This document shows, one piece after another, positions 5,861 to 11,783 of a stretch of DNA of 11,783 nt (its first letter is position 1; the number at the start of each line of letters is the position of its first letter). The DNA comes from an uncultured Gaiellaceae bacterium (lineage in GTDB: Bacteria; Actinomycetota; Thermoleophilia; Gaiellales; Gaiellaceae). The stretch is from assembly GCA_955652075.1 (NCBI GenBank), contig CATPAS010000302.1, positions 1 to 11,783 of the forward strand, written 5' to 3'. The notes under the pieces were generated by a model. It saw nothing but the letters and a program-made list of their open reading frames with translations, was not told the origin of the DNA and did not search any database. Position numbers and translations under genes: made by a program.

Positions 5861-7732
5861 ATGTCTGAGGGCATCTGGACGATCCGTCCGTGCCCGCACC
5901 GGCAGGCGAGCGGCCTCGCAAAGGAGCTCGGCCTCAGCGAGATCACGGCAAGCGTGCTCGTCCGGCGCGGCTACGGCGACCCCGAGGTTGCGCGGGCCTT
6001 CCTGGCCGGCGAGCAACCCCTGCACGATCCCTTCCTGCTGGGCGACATGGCCGGGGCCGTGGAGCGGATTCGTACGGCGATCGCCGCGGGCAAGCGGATC
6101 TGCGTGCACGGCGACTACGACGTGGACGGGATCTGCGCCACGGTGCTTGCCGTGCTCGCACTGCGCGAGCTCGGCGCGGAGGTCGAATGGCACCTGCCAA
6201 GCCGTTTCGATGAGGGCTACGGCGTCAGCGGCCAGACGCTCGAGCGGCTTGCGGAGGAGGGTTGCGGGCTCGTCCTCACCGTCGACTGCGGCATCACCGC
6301 GGTCGAAGAAGTCCGGCGCGCCCGCGAGCTCGGGCTCGACATCGTCGTCACTGATCACCATCGTCCGGGCGACGAGCTGCCGGACTGCCCGATCGTCGCG
6401 ACGCGCCCTTCCGACTATCCCTTCCAGGAGCTGTGCGGGACCGGTGTCGTCTACAAGCTCGCCCAGGCGCTACTGGGTGTGGAGTCCGAAGTGCTGCGCC
6501 GGCACCTCGATCTCGTGGCGCTGGCGACGATCGCCGACGTCGTGCCGCTCGTGGGCGAGAACCGGTCGCTTGCAATCGCAGGGCTGCGCACGCTCGCACG
6601 AAAGCAGAAGCTCGGTCTACGCGCGCTGATGAAGGCCGCGCATGTCGATCCGGCCGCGGTCGACGCCGGCAAGGTCGGCTTTCGGCTCGCACCGCGGATC
6701 AATGCGGCGGGCCGGCTCGGCGATCCGCGCGCAGCGCTCGAGCTGCTGCTGACGGACGACGCCGACGAGGCGCGCCGCCTTGCGGACCGCCTCGAGGAGC
6801 TGAACCGCGACAGGCAGGCCGTGGAGGACAAGATCGTCCGCGCAGCGATCGCGCAGGTCGAGGAGTGGCCGGAAGCGAAGCGGCGCCGATCGGCGTACGT
6901 CGTATGGGGCGAAGACTGGCACGAGGGCGTGATCGGCATCGTCGCCTCACGTCTCGTCGAGCGCTATCACCGCCCGGTCGTGCTCATCGCCGGGACCGAC
7001 GGGCTCTGGAAGGGCTCGGGGCGCTCGATCCCGTCGTTCGACCTCCACGGAGCGCTCGGCGCGTGCTCGGCATTCCTCGAGCGGTTCGGCGGGCATCGTG
7101 CGGCTGCCGGCCTTTCGATCTTGCCGGAACGGGTTGAGCCGTTTGCCGAGGCCTTCGCGGCCCAAGCGGAAGGTTTGCTCGGGCCGGAAGACCTCGTCCC
7201 CGCCACCGTCGTCGACGCGGTCCTGCCGCGCGGCGCGAAGCTCACGCTCGAGCTCTGCGAAGAGCTGCGCGCACTCGCGCCCTTCGGTTTGGCCAATCCC
7301 GATGTCACGCTGCTGGCTCCAGGCTGCGAGCTCGGCGAGCTCGCGACGGTCGGCGACGGAAAGCATCTCCGCTTCCGCGTGCAGCGAGACGGGCGCGACG
7401 CGGGAGGCGCAATCGCGTTCGGACAGGGGACCAAGCTCGACCGCTACCGGCGCGAGGGACGCTACGACGTGGCGTTTCGCCTACAGGAGAACCACTGGAA
7501 CGGGACGGTGTCGCCGCAGCTCGTCGTGCGTCGCGTCTTCGACGCCGACGACCGCTTCGACGAGCTCTACAACTGGCTACGCGGGCAGTGGGAAGCGCGG
7601 CTGCGCGACGCGCAGGCGCAGGCGATCTTCGACGAGCTCGAGGTCGAGGAGGGCGGGCCGAAGCGCCATCCGCTCGAGTCCGAGACGTTCCGGTCGCTGT
7701 TGGCCGAGCCGGCACTCCTGCGCGCGGCGTGA
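5861..7732 (+). CDS. recJ: Single-stranded-DNA-specific 5'-3' exonuclease RecJ
   Basis: 623-aa DHH-superfamily nuclease that degrades single-stranded DNA 5' to 3' in RecF-type recombination, mismatch and base-excision repair. The catalytic DHH domain carries HGDYDVDG (83-90), VDCG with D142, TDHHRPGD (164-171) and ATIADVVPL with D225, the Mn2+-binding set. The DHHA1 domain has HEGVIGIVASRL (354-365) and FGGHRAAAG (409-417). An OB-like DNA-binding domain follows (about 450-560, with LAPFGLANPDV). Usual RecJ length is about 560-580 aa, so a C-terminal extension of some 50 residues, ending in a charged helix, is present. The start fits the family, whose N-terminus has a Trp-x-x-Arg segment as in IWTIRP. 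It begins 20 bp from the divergent aminotransferase start and overlaps the following acetyltransferase by 4 nt (GTGA). Confidence 0.95.
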   Translation: MSEGIWTIRPCPHRQASGLAKELGLSEITASVLVRRGYGDPEVARAFLAGEQPLHDPFLLGDMAGAVERIRTAIAAGKRICVHGDYDVDGICATVLAVLALRELGAEVEWHLPSRFDEGYGVSGQTLERLAEEGCGLVLTVDCGITAVEEVRRARELGLDIVVTDHHRPGDELPDCPIVATRPSDYPFQELCGTGVVYKLAQALLGVESEVLRRHLDLVALATIADVVPLVGENRSLAIAGLRTLARKQKLGLRALMKAAHVDPAAVDAGKVGFRLAPRINAAGRLGDPRAALELLLTDDADEARRLADRLEELNRDRQAVEDKIVRAAIAQVEEWPEAKRRRSAYVVWGEDWHEGVIGIVASRLVERYHRPVVLIAGTDGLWKGSGRSIPSFDLHGALGACSAFLERFGGHRAAAGLSILPERVEPFAEAFAAQAEGLLGPEDLVPATVVDAVLPRGAKLTLELCEELRALAPFGLANPDVTLLAPGCELGELATVGDGKHLRFRVQRDGRDAGGAIAFGQGTKLDRYRREGRYDVAFRLQENHWNGTVSPQLVVRRVFDADDRFDELYNWLRGQWEARLRDAQAQAIFDELEVEEGGPKRHPLESETFRSLLAEPALLRAA

Positions 7733-8229
7733 GGATCCGGCCCGAGACGGAGGCGGACCGGGCAGAGATCAGGAAGGTCAACGAGGAAGCATTCGGACGG
7801 GCCGTCGAAGCGGACCTGGTCGACGCGATTCGCGCGTCCGATCGCTTCGTGCCCGAATTGTCGCTCGTGGCCACCGTGGAAGAGGACGTCGTCGGCCACG
7901 TGCTGCTGAGCTACGTCGAGATCGAACCGGGGGCGCACCCGGTGCTGCAGCTGGGACCGCTCGCGGTGCTCCCGTCACATCAGCGCCGTGGCATCGGCAG
8001 CGCGTTGGTGATCGAAGCTGTGCGTGCGACGGAGGCACGCGCTGAGCCGCTGATCCTCATCGAGGGCAATCCGCGTTACTACGAGCGCTTCGGCTTTCGG
8101 CGCTCCGACGAGAGCGGCATCGAGGCGCCCGTGGGAGTCGACCAGCAGTACTTCATGGTTCGGCCGCTCACGGCTTACGACCCGGCGCTGCGCGGCCGCG
8201 CGGTCTACTCCGAGCCGTTCCTGAACTAG
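7729..8229 (+). CDS. GNAT-family N-acetyltransferase (YhbS-like)
   Basis: 166-aa acetyl-CoA-dependent acyltransferase; acceptor unknown. The GNAT fold is visible: N-terminal RIRPETEAD strand and helix, central strand VVGHVLLSYVEI (54-65), motif A LGPLAVLPSHQRRGIGSAL (76-93... to 93) with the acetyl-CoA pyrophosphate loop QRRGIG (85-90), and motif B GNPRYYERFGF (113-123). The GNPxYYxRFGF signature and overall layout are those of the YhbS-like subgroup, for which a defined physiological substrate is generally lacking. The GTG start at 7729 overlaps the recJ stop as GTGA, implying translational coupling; the frame extends upstream inside recJ but the family pattern starts here. It lies between recJ and rel, in the position occupied by apt in Bacillus-type gene orders. 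The gene ends 237 bp before the rel start. Confidence 0.88.
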   Translation: MRIRPETEADRAEIRKVNEEAFGRAVEADLVDAIRASDRFVPELSLVATVEEDVVGHVLLSYVEIEPGAHPVLQLGPLAVLPSHQRRGIGSALVIEAVRATEARAEPLILIEGNPRYYERFGFRRSDESGIEAPVGVDQQYFMVRPLTAYDPALRGRAVYSEPFLN

Positions 8230-8314
8230 CGGGCGGTGCCGACAGAGGCCCGGCGGGCGGCCTGCGGTCGCCGCGGGCGGGGCCCGGCGAGGGCGTCGAG
8301 AGTAAGGAGGAGCC

Positions 8315-8368
8315 GTGCTGCGCGCACCGCGGCCCGGCGTTCTTTTCGGCGTCTGTACCAGTGCATGA
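8315..8368 (+). CDS. Candidate 17-codon leader ORF upstream of rel
   Basis: A near-ideal Shine-Dalgarno, AAGGAGG (8304-8310), sits 4 nt before GTG 8315, which opens a 17-codon frame (MLRAPRPGVLFGVCTSA) ending with TGA at 8366-8368. That TGA overlaps an ATG (8365-8367) in the rel frame as ATGA. The strong ribosome-binding site has no other use here. It could be a regulatory leader peptide, or could deliver ribosomes to a longer Rel with a 34-residue extension. It may also be chance; there is no conservation evidence. Confidence 0.35.
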   Translation: MLRAPRPGVLFGVCTSA

Positions 8369-8387
8369 ATAGCTCCCCTTCAGCATC

Positions 8388-8450
8388 GGAACGCAGGTTC
8401 CTGCCCTTTAGCTACGCCCCCAGAACGGGGGAAGGGAGCCTGATACCCCC
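8388..8450 (+). promoter_or_regulatory. Hairpins in the leader of rel
   Basis: GGAAC (8388-8392) pairs with GTTCC (8397-8401) around a 4-nt loop. Downstream, GGGGG (8427-8431) can pair with either CCCCC at 8417-8421 or CCCCC at 8446-8450, so two folds exclude each other. The stretch is less GC-rich and less protein-like than the genes around it, which favours a regulatory leader over coding sequence. Confidence 0.4.
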
Positions 8451-8454
8451 GGAG

Positions 8455-8460
8455 TACACT
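8455..8460 (+). promoter_or_regulatory. Possible leaderless -10 box of rel
   Basis: TACACT fits TANNNT and ends 6 nt before the ATG at 8467, the spacing expected if transcription begins at the start codon. No -35 is recognisable. If used, this start would bypass the leader ORF and hairpins. Confidence 0.4.
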
Positions 8461-8466
8461 GAGGGT

Positions 8467-10674
8467 ATGGCTGTCATTGAGGCTCATGAAAAGCATCAGG
8501 AGCTCATCGATGAGCTGATTGCGGCCGTCTCGGCCTACAACGCGGACGTCGATCGCGACCTGATCCGGCGGGCCTTCCTCTTCGCCGCAAACGCCCACGA
8601 GGGGCAGCAGCGCCGCTCGGGCGAGGACTTCGTGCTCCACCCCTGGGGCGCCGCGAAGATCTGCGCGGAGCTCCGCCTCGACGACGAGACCATCGCCGCG
8701 GCGCTCCTCCACGACGTCGTCGAGGACACCGACGCCGAGCTGGAAGACGTCCGCGCCGAGTTCGGCGACGAGGTCGCGAAGCTCGTCGAGGGCGTGACGA
8801 AGCTGACGCGCGTCCAGTTCCAGAGCCGCGAGCAGGCGGAGGCCGAGAACTACCGCAAGCTCATCGTCGCGATGGCGGCGGACGTACGCGTGATCCTGAT
8901 CAAGCTGGCCGACCGCCTGCACAACCTGCGCGAGATCGAGTACCTCGGCAAGCAGAAGCAGATCCAGAAGGCGAAGGAGACGCTCGAGGTCTATGCACCG
9001 CTCGCGCACCGGCTCGGCATCCACGCGATGAAGTGGGAGCTCGAGGACCTTGCGTTCGAGACCTTGCATCCGCGCAAGTACGAGGAGATCAAGGCGATGG
9101 TGAGCGAGCGTCGCGCCGACCGCGAAAGCCACGTGTCCGAGGCGGCGCGGGTGTTGCAGCTCGAGCTGACCAAGGTTGACATCCCCGTGGAGATCTCGGG
9201 CCGCGCGAAGCACTTCTACTCCATCTACGACAAGATGGCGAAGAAGGGCCGCGAGTTCAACGAGATCTACGACCTCACGGCGATGCGTGTGACGGTCGAA
9301 CGCTCCGGCGACGAGGGAACGCGCGACTGCTACGGCGCGCTCGGCCTGATCCACTCCCTGTGGAGGCCGATGCCGGGCCGCTTCAAGGACTACATCGCAA
9401 TGCCGAAGTTCAACCGCTACCGGTCGCTCCACACGACCGTGATCGGTCCCGAGGGACGCCCGCTCGAGATTCAGGTGCGCACGCGTGAGATGCACGAGAC
9501 GGCGGAGTTCGGCATCGCCGCTCACTGGCGCTACAAGGGTGGCCGGCACCCAAGGACCGACGAGGCGTGGGAGAGCTGGGTGCGCCAGTTGATGGAGGCG
9601 CAGCCCGACACGATCGACGAGCCAGGTGAGTACAAGCGTGCATTCCTGACGGATCTCGTCGACGACGAGGTCTATGTCTTCACGCCGAAGGGCGAGGTGA
9701 AGACGCTTCCTTCCGGCGCGACGCCCATCGACTTCGCGTACGCGGTGCACACGGACGTCGGGCACCGCACGGTCGGTGCAAAGATCAACGGACGCATCGT
9801 CCCGCTGCACTACAGGCTGAAGAACGGCGACTTCGTCGAGATCCTGACCTCCAAGGTCGGCCGCGGGCCGTCTCGAGATTGGATCTCGCTGGCGGCCTCC
9901 TCGAAGGCGCGGAACAAGATCCGGCAGTGGTTCTCGCGCGAGACGCGCGAGGATCAGGAGCAGAAGGGTCGGGACTCGCTGGAGCAATCGCTGAAGGCGG
10001 CGAAGCTTCCGTACCGCAAGCTTGCCGGGTCCGCCGTGCTCGCGGAGGTCATCCGCGACATGAACTTCAAGAAGGCCGAGGACTTCTACCTCGCTCTCGG
10101 CTCGGGCAAGATCGGCGCGCAGCAGGTGGTCAACAAGGTCCTGCAGCGGCTGAAGACGGAACAGGTCGCCGAGGAGGAGGCCGTCACGCTGAAGGCGCCG
10201 CGCGCCAAGCACGCCGTCGACAGCGAGAACTACGGGATCAACGTCCACGGCGTCGACGACGTCCTCGTGCGGCTCGCGAGATGCTGCACACCCGTGCCGG
10301 GAGATGAGATCGTCGGCTACATCTCACTCGGGAAAGGCATCACCATCCACCGGGGCGACTGCCCGAACGTCAAGGCGCTTGCGCGCCAGCCCGAGCGCTT
10401 CACGCCCGTGAGCTGGGACGGCGGCGCATCGCAGAGCTTCCGCGTCCAGATCGCGGTCGAGTCCTGGGACCGCCCTCGTCTGCTCGAGGATGTGGCGCGG
10501 ACCTTCGCCGAGCACGGAGCCAACATCGTTTCGTACGGCGGCAGCGTCGAGGACCAGATGGCGCGGAACTGGTACGTCGCGGAGGTCGGCGACGTCAAGG
10601 AGCTCCGCGGCTTGCTGACGGCGCTGCGGAACATCGAAGCCGTCTTCGACGCGTATCGCGTCACGCCTAGCTGA
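8467..10674 (+). CDS. rel: Bifunctional (p)ppGpp synthetase/hydrolase Rel
   Basis: 735-aa long RSH enzyme that makes (p)ppGpp from ATP and GDP/GTP on stalled ribosomes and hydrolyses it. Domains in order: HD hydrolase with H58, LLHDVVED (80-87) and D149; synthetase with YSIYDKM (251-257), RFKDYIAMPK (305-314), YRSLHTT (318-324) and EIQVRT (334-339); TGS (about 401-463); helical linker; zinc-finger CC motif with C606, C607, H628 and C632; and ACT (about 657-735). The HD residues are intact and the RFKD motif (RXKD class, in contrast to EXDD of synthetase-only RelA) indicates a bifunctional enzyme. The ATG at 8467 is preferred because the N-terminus then matches the family; an in-frame ATG at 8365 would add 34 residues of unlikely sequence. 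No Shine-Dalgarno is well placed at 8467. A leader ORF and alternative hairpins precede it. Confidence 0.96.
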   Translation: MAVIEAHEKHQELIDELIAAVSAYNADVDRDLIRRAFLFAANAHEGQQRRSGEDFVLHPWGAAKICAELRLDDETIAAALLHDVVEDTDAELEDVRAEFGDEVAKLVEGVTKLTRVQFQSREQAEAENYRKLIVAMAADVRVILIKLADRLHNLREIEYLGKQKQIQKAKETLEVYAPLAHRLGIHAMKWELEDLAFETLHPRKYEEIKAMVSERRADRESHVSEAARVLQLELTKVDIPVEISGRAKHFYSIYDKMAKKGREFNEIYDLTAMRVTVERSGDEGTRDCYGALGLIHSLWRPMPGRFKDYIAMPKFNRYRSLHTTVIGPEGRPLEIQVRTREMHETAEFGIAAHWRYKGGRHPRTDEAWESWVRQLMEAQPDTIDEPGEYKRAFLTDLVDDEVYVFTPKGEVKTLPSGATPIDFAYAVHTDVGHRTVGAKINGRIVPLHYRLKNGDFVEILTSKVGRGPSRDWISLAASSKARNKIRQWFSRETREDQEQKGRDSLEQSLKAAKLPYRKLAGSAVLAEVIRDMNFKKAEDFYLALGSGKIGAQQVVNKVLQRLKTEQVAEEEAVTLKAPRAKHAVDSENYGINVHGVDDVLVRLARCCTPVPGDEIVGYISLGKGITIHRGDCPNVKALARQPERFTPVSWDGGASQSFRVQIAVESWDRPRLLEDVARTFAEHGANIVSYGGSVEDQMARNWYVAEVGDVKELRGLLTALRNIEAVFDAYRVTPS

Positions 10675-10861
10675 CGTCCCCTATTCCAGGGATCGTCCCT
10701 CGACCGAGAGAGGTACCTCGTTCCAGGGATAGCGCGCGGCCTGAATCTGACTACAACGAGTCCAAGGGGGAGAGGGCACCAAAGCTGCGGCGCCCGACCG
10801 TTCGAGGACAGCGGGAGGGCGCGCGGCCTTTACAGGTTCGCTTCGCTCAGGTGAAGCGTTT

Positions 10862-10886
10862 GCGCCGGCCGCCGGACGGCCGGCGC
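10862..10886. terminator. Strong hairpin between convergent transcripts
   Basis: GCGCCGGCCG (10862-10871) and CGGCCGGCGC (10877-10886) form a perfect 10-bp stem with a 5-nt loop, 4 bp 3' of the GAF-gene stop on the minus strand and about 190 bp 3' of rel on the plus strand. A second, smaller stem (CGCTTC 10839-10844, GAAGCG 10853-10858) precedes it. Neither is followed by a good T-run, so termination in both directions is likely but not certain. Confidence 0.6.
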
Positions 10887-10890
10887 ATTC

Positions 10891-11250
10891 CTACGGCGAC
10901 CAGGCTTCGCCGCCGGTGTCCCACCCGACGAGGCAGTAAGGCGAGATGAGGAGCGCGACTCGCTCGAGAAACGTGCGGTCCTCCGGGTCGAGCTCGTCTG
11001 CGACGACGCCGAGCTGTGCGACGACGTTGTTCTCGTAGGAGATCGGCATTCCCATCGGCTCGGCCGTCAGCTTGCCCAGCGCCGGGCCCAGCACGAGCTC
11101 ACCTTCCTCGACGAACGAGATCCCGACCCAGGAGTAGTCGTCGATCCGGTCGTGGAGGACGGCAACGACCTCACGCAGCACCTCGTCGGCGCCACCGCCG
11201 CGATTGAGGATTCGGTCGATTGCCTCGAGCGCGCCGCGGTGGGCGCTCAC
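10891..11250 (-). CDS. Small GAF-domain protein
   Basis: 119 aa. An N-terminal helix (ALEAIDRILNRGGGADEVLREVVAVLHDRI, about 7-36 in two pieces) leads into DYSWVGISFVEEGELVLGPALGK (38-60), the typical first strands of a GAF domain. The rest is short: a strand around 68-82 and a C-terminal helix with DPEDRTFLERVALLISPYC (88-106), ending VGWDTGGEAWSP. Ordinary GAF domains are about 140-160 residues, so the ligand-pocket middle part is reduced. The cysteines of free-methionine-sulfoxide reductase GAF proteins are missing; the only Cys is at 106. Ligand and role are unknown; a sensory or structural role is possible. The GTG at 11250 overlaps the thioesterase stop as GTGA, making it the last gene of a coupled unit with the mutase and thioesterase. 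Confidence 0.8.
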   Translation of the reverse strand: MSAHRGALEAIDRILNRGGGADEVLREVVAVLHDRIDDYSWVGISFVEEGELVLGPALGKLTAEPMGMPISYENNVVAQLGVVADELDPEDRTFLERVALLISPYCLVGWDTGGEAWSP

Positions 11251-11687
11251 GTAGCGAGTGCCTCTCCCTCGAAGGCGTGAATGGCCTCCTTGTAGGACTC
11301 CGGGATCGGCACGGCCTTGCGCTCGTCGAGGTCGACGAGCACGAGTGTCTGGGTCGCCGTCACCATCAACTCGTCGTCGTGTGCCCGGTACGCGGCCAGC
11401 TCGTACGTGACGCTCGTGCGGCCGATCTTCGCCATGCGAACGTAGACCTCGATCAGGTCGTCGAAGACGGCGGGCGCGAGGTAGTCGATCGTGCAGGCGC
11501 GCATGACGAACTCCTGGCCTTCGTCGCCGATGTCCATGCCGAGCAGCCCGAGGTTGCGGTGGTACTCGACGCGCGCGAGATCGAAGTAGGGGAGATACCG
11601 GCCGTAGTAGACGATCCCCTGCGCGTCCGTGTCCGAGAAGCCAACCCGCGTCTGCGCGCTGAACTTGAAGGGCGGTTTCTCCTTCAG
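11247..11687 (-). CDS. Hotdog-fold thioesterase (4HBT/YbgC-like), probable CTG start
   Basis: 146-aa acyl-CoA thioesterase of the 4-hydroxybenzoyl-CoA/YbgC type, hydrolysing an unknown acyl-CoA. The core motif FSDTDAQGIVYYGRYLPYF (17-35) carries the catalytic Asp (D21, equivalent to D17 of 4-hydroxybenzoyl-CoA thioesterase), followed by the hotdog helix ARVEYHRNLGLL and sheet segments DDLIEVYVRMAKIGRTSVTYEL and TATQTLVLVDL. The first in-frame ATG (11537) comes after the catalytic motif and would destroy the fold. Upstream of the motif this frame has no ATG, GTG or TTG as far as the window edge. CTG at 11687 overlaps the mutase TGA as CTGA, the same geometry as other junctions here, with GAGGTG about 8 nt before it. 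I therefore call CTG as start. Stop overlaps the GAF-gene GTG. Confidence 0.82.
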   Translation of the reverse strand: MKEKPPFKFSAQTRVGFSDTDAQGIVYYGRYLPYFDLARVEYHRNLGLLGMDIGDEGQEFVMRACTIDYLAPAVFDDLIEVYVRMAKIGRTSVTYELAAYRAHDDELMVTATQTLVLVDLDERKAVPIPESYKEAIHAFEGEALAT

Positions 11688-11783
11688 CTCCGGATCACCT
11701 CGAGCACCTCGTCGCGCTTGCGCTCCATCAGGTCCGGCGAGAGCGCTTCGAGGTTGAGGCGCAGCAGCGGCTCGGTGTTCGAG
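11684..11783 (-). CDS. Phosphomannomutase/phosphoglucomutase, C-terminal end (partial)
   Basis: Only the last 32 residues are in the window. They begin with SNTEPLLRLNLEA, the C-terminal phosphate-binding signature of alpha-D-phosphohexomutases, followed by a charged helix and a TGA at 11686-11684. The enzyme interconverts hexose 1- and 6-phosphates through a phosphoserine intermediate, supplying mannose-1-P or glucose-1-P for GDP-mannose, glycans or storage polymers; which sugar it prefers cannot be decided from this end. It lies upstream of the thioesterase on the same strand, the stop overlapping that gene's CTG by 4 nt. The catalytic serine and metal site are outside the window. Confidence 0.88.
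   Translation of the reverse strand, partial: SNTEPLLRLNLEALSPDLMERKRDEVLEVIRS

Noticed and set aside
5130..6629. 499-aa plus frame spanning the aminotransferase and recJ
   Set aside because: It crosses two firmly identified genes in other frames and turns into Arg/Ser-rich nonsense within recJ.
8236..8466. Rel starting at GTG 8236 with 77 extra residues
   Set aside because: Arg/Ala-rich translation of GC-rich intergenic sequence; the RSH family normally starts close to residue M at 8467.
8380..10248. 622-aa open frame on the minus strand opposite rel
   Set aside because: It mirrors the rel frame, is rich in Val/Leu/Arg/Asp as expected for the complement of GC-biased codons, has no known motif, and rel is certain.
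10780..10830. tRNA-like GTTCGAGGAC motif downstream of rel
   Set aside because: The flanks do not pair as a T-arm and no acceptor or anticodon arm can be built.
11247..11537. Thioesterase starting at ATG 11537
   Set aside because: This would omit the FSDTDAQGIVYYGRY catalytic segment, which is plainly encoded upstream in the same frame.
1..11783. CRISPR array, defence island, prophage or other multi-gene accessory system
   Set aside because: No regularly spaced repeats, no nuclease/helicase/toxin genes and no phage genes were found; apart from one IS the region looks chromosomal and ordinary.

Overview
High-GC (roughly two thirds G+C by eye) bacterial chromosome segment with frequent GTG and TTG starts, 4-nt start/stop overlaps and several TANNNT boxes placed 6-8 nt before start codons, a geometry typical of leaderless actinobacterial transcripts. 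Gene content and the feel of the proteins suggest an Actinomycetota genome, perhaps class Thermoleophilia (Gaiellales/Solirubrobacterales). That placement is inference; no rRNA or other marker gene is present.

Layout. (1) 105-1349, minus: a GT4-type glycosyltransferase, followed upstream by about 540 bp with no credible gene. (2) 1890-2948: a complete IS481-family insertion sequence with 27-bp imperfect inverted repeats, CTAG at both edges, one intact DDE transposase, and a perfect 13-bp fold-back stem that buries the transposase ribosome-binding site. It sits exactly at the stop codon of the next gene. (3) 2949-4105, minus: a translationally coupled pair, an unrecognised 151-aa protein then a multi-pass membrane protein with an apparent internal duplication. 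Divergent to it is a 92-aa three-helix membrane protein (4139-4417). (4) 4519-4713 plus, a 64-aa hypothetical protein, convergent with and overlapping the stop codon of a minus-strand class V aminotransferase (4710-5840). (5) 5861-10674 plus: recJ, a GNAT acetyltransferase overlapping it by 4 nt, and a bifunctional (p)ppGpp synthetase/hydrolase (rel). The gap before rel holds a candidate 17-codon leader ORF and several hairpins. (6) 10891-11783 minus: the end of a phosphomannomutase/phosphoglucomutase gene, a hotdog thioesterase that appears to start at CTG, and a small GAF-domain protein, in an overlapping run ending at a strong hairpin shared with the 3' side of rel.

The recJ-GNAT-rel block is housekeeping (DNA repair and stringent response), the mutase and glycosyltransferase point to sugar/envelope metabolism, and the only clear mobile DNA is the IS. 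I see no CRISPR array, tRNA, rRNA or defence system. The most interesting signals are the IS fold-back and its landing on a stop-codon CTAG, the probable CTG start, overlapping divergent -10 boxes, the possible rel leader, and the uncharacterised duplicated membrane protein with its coupled partner.
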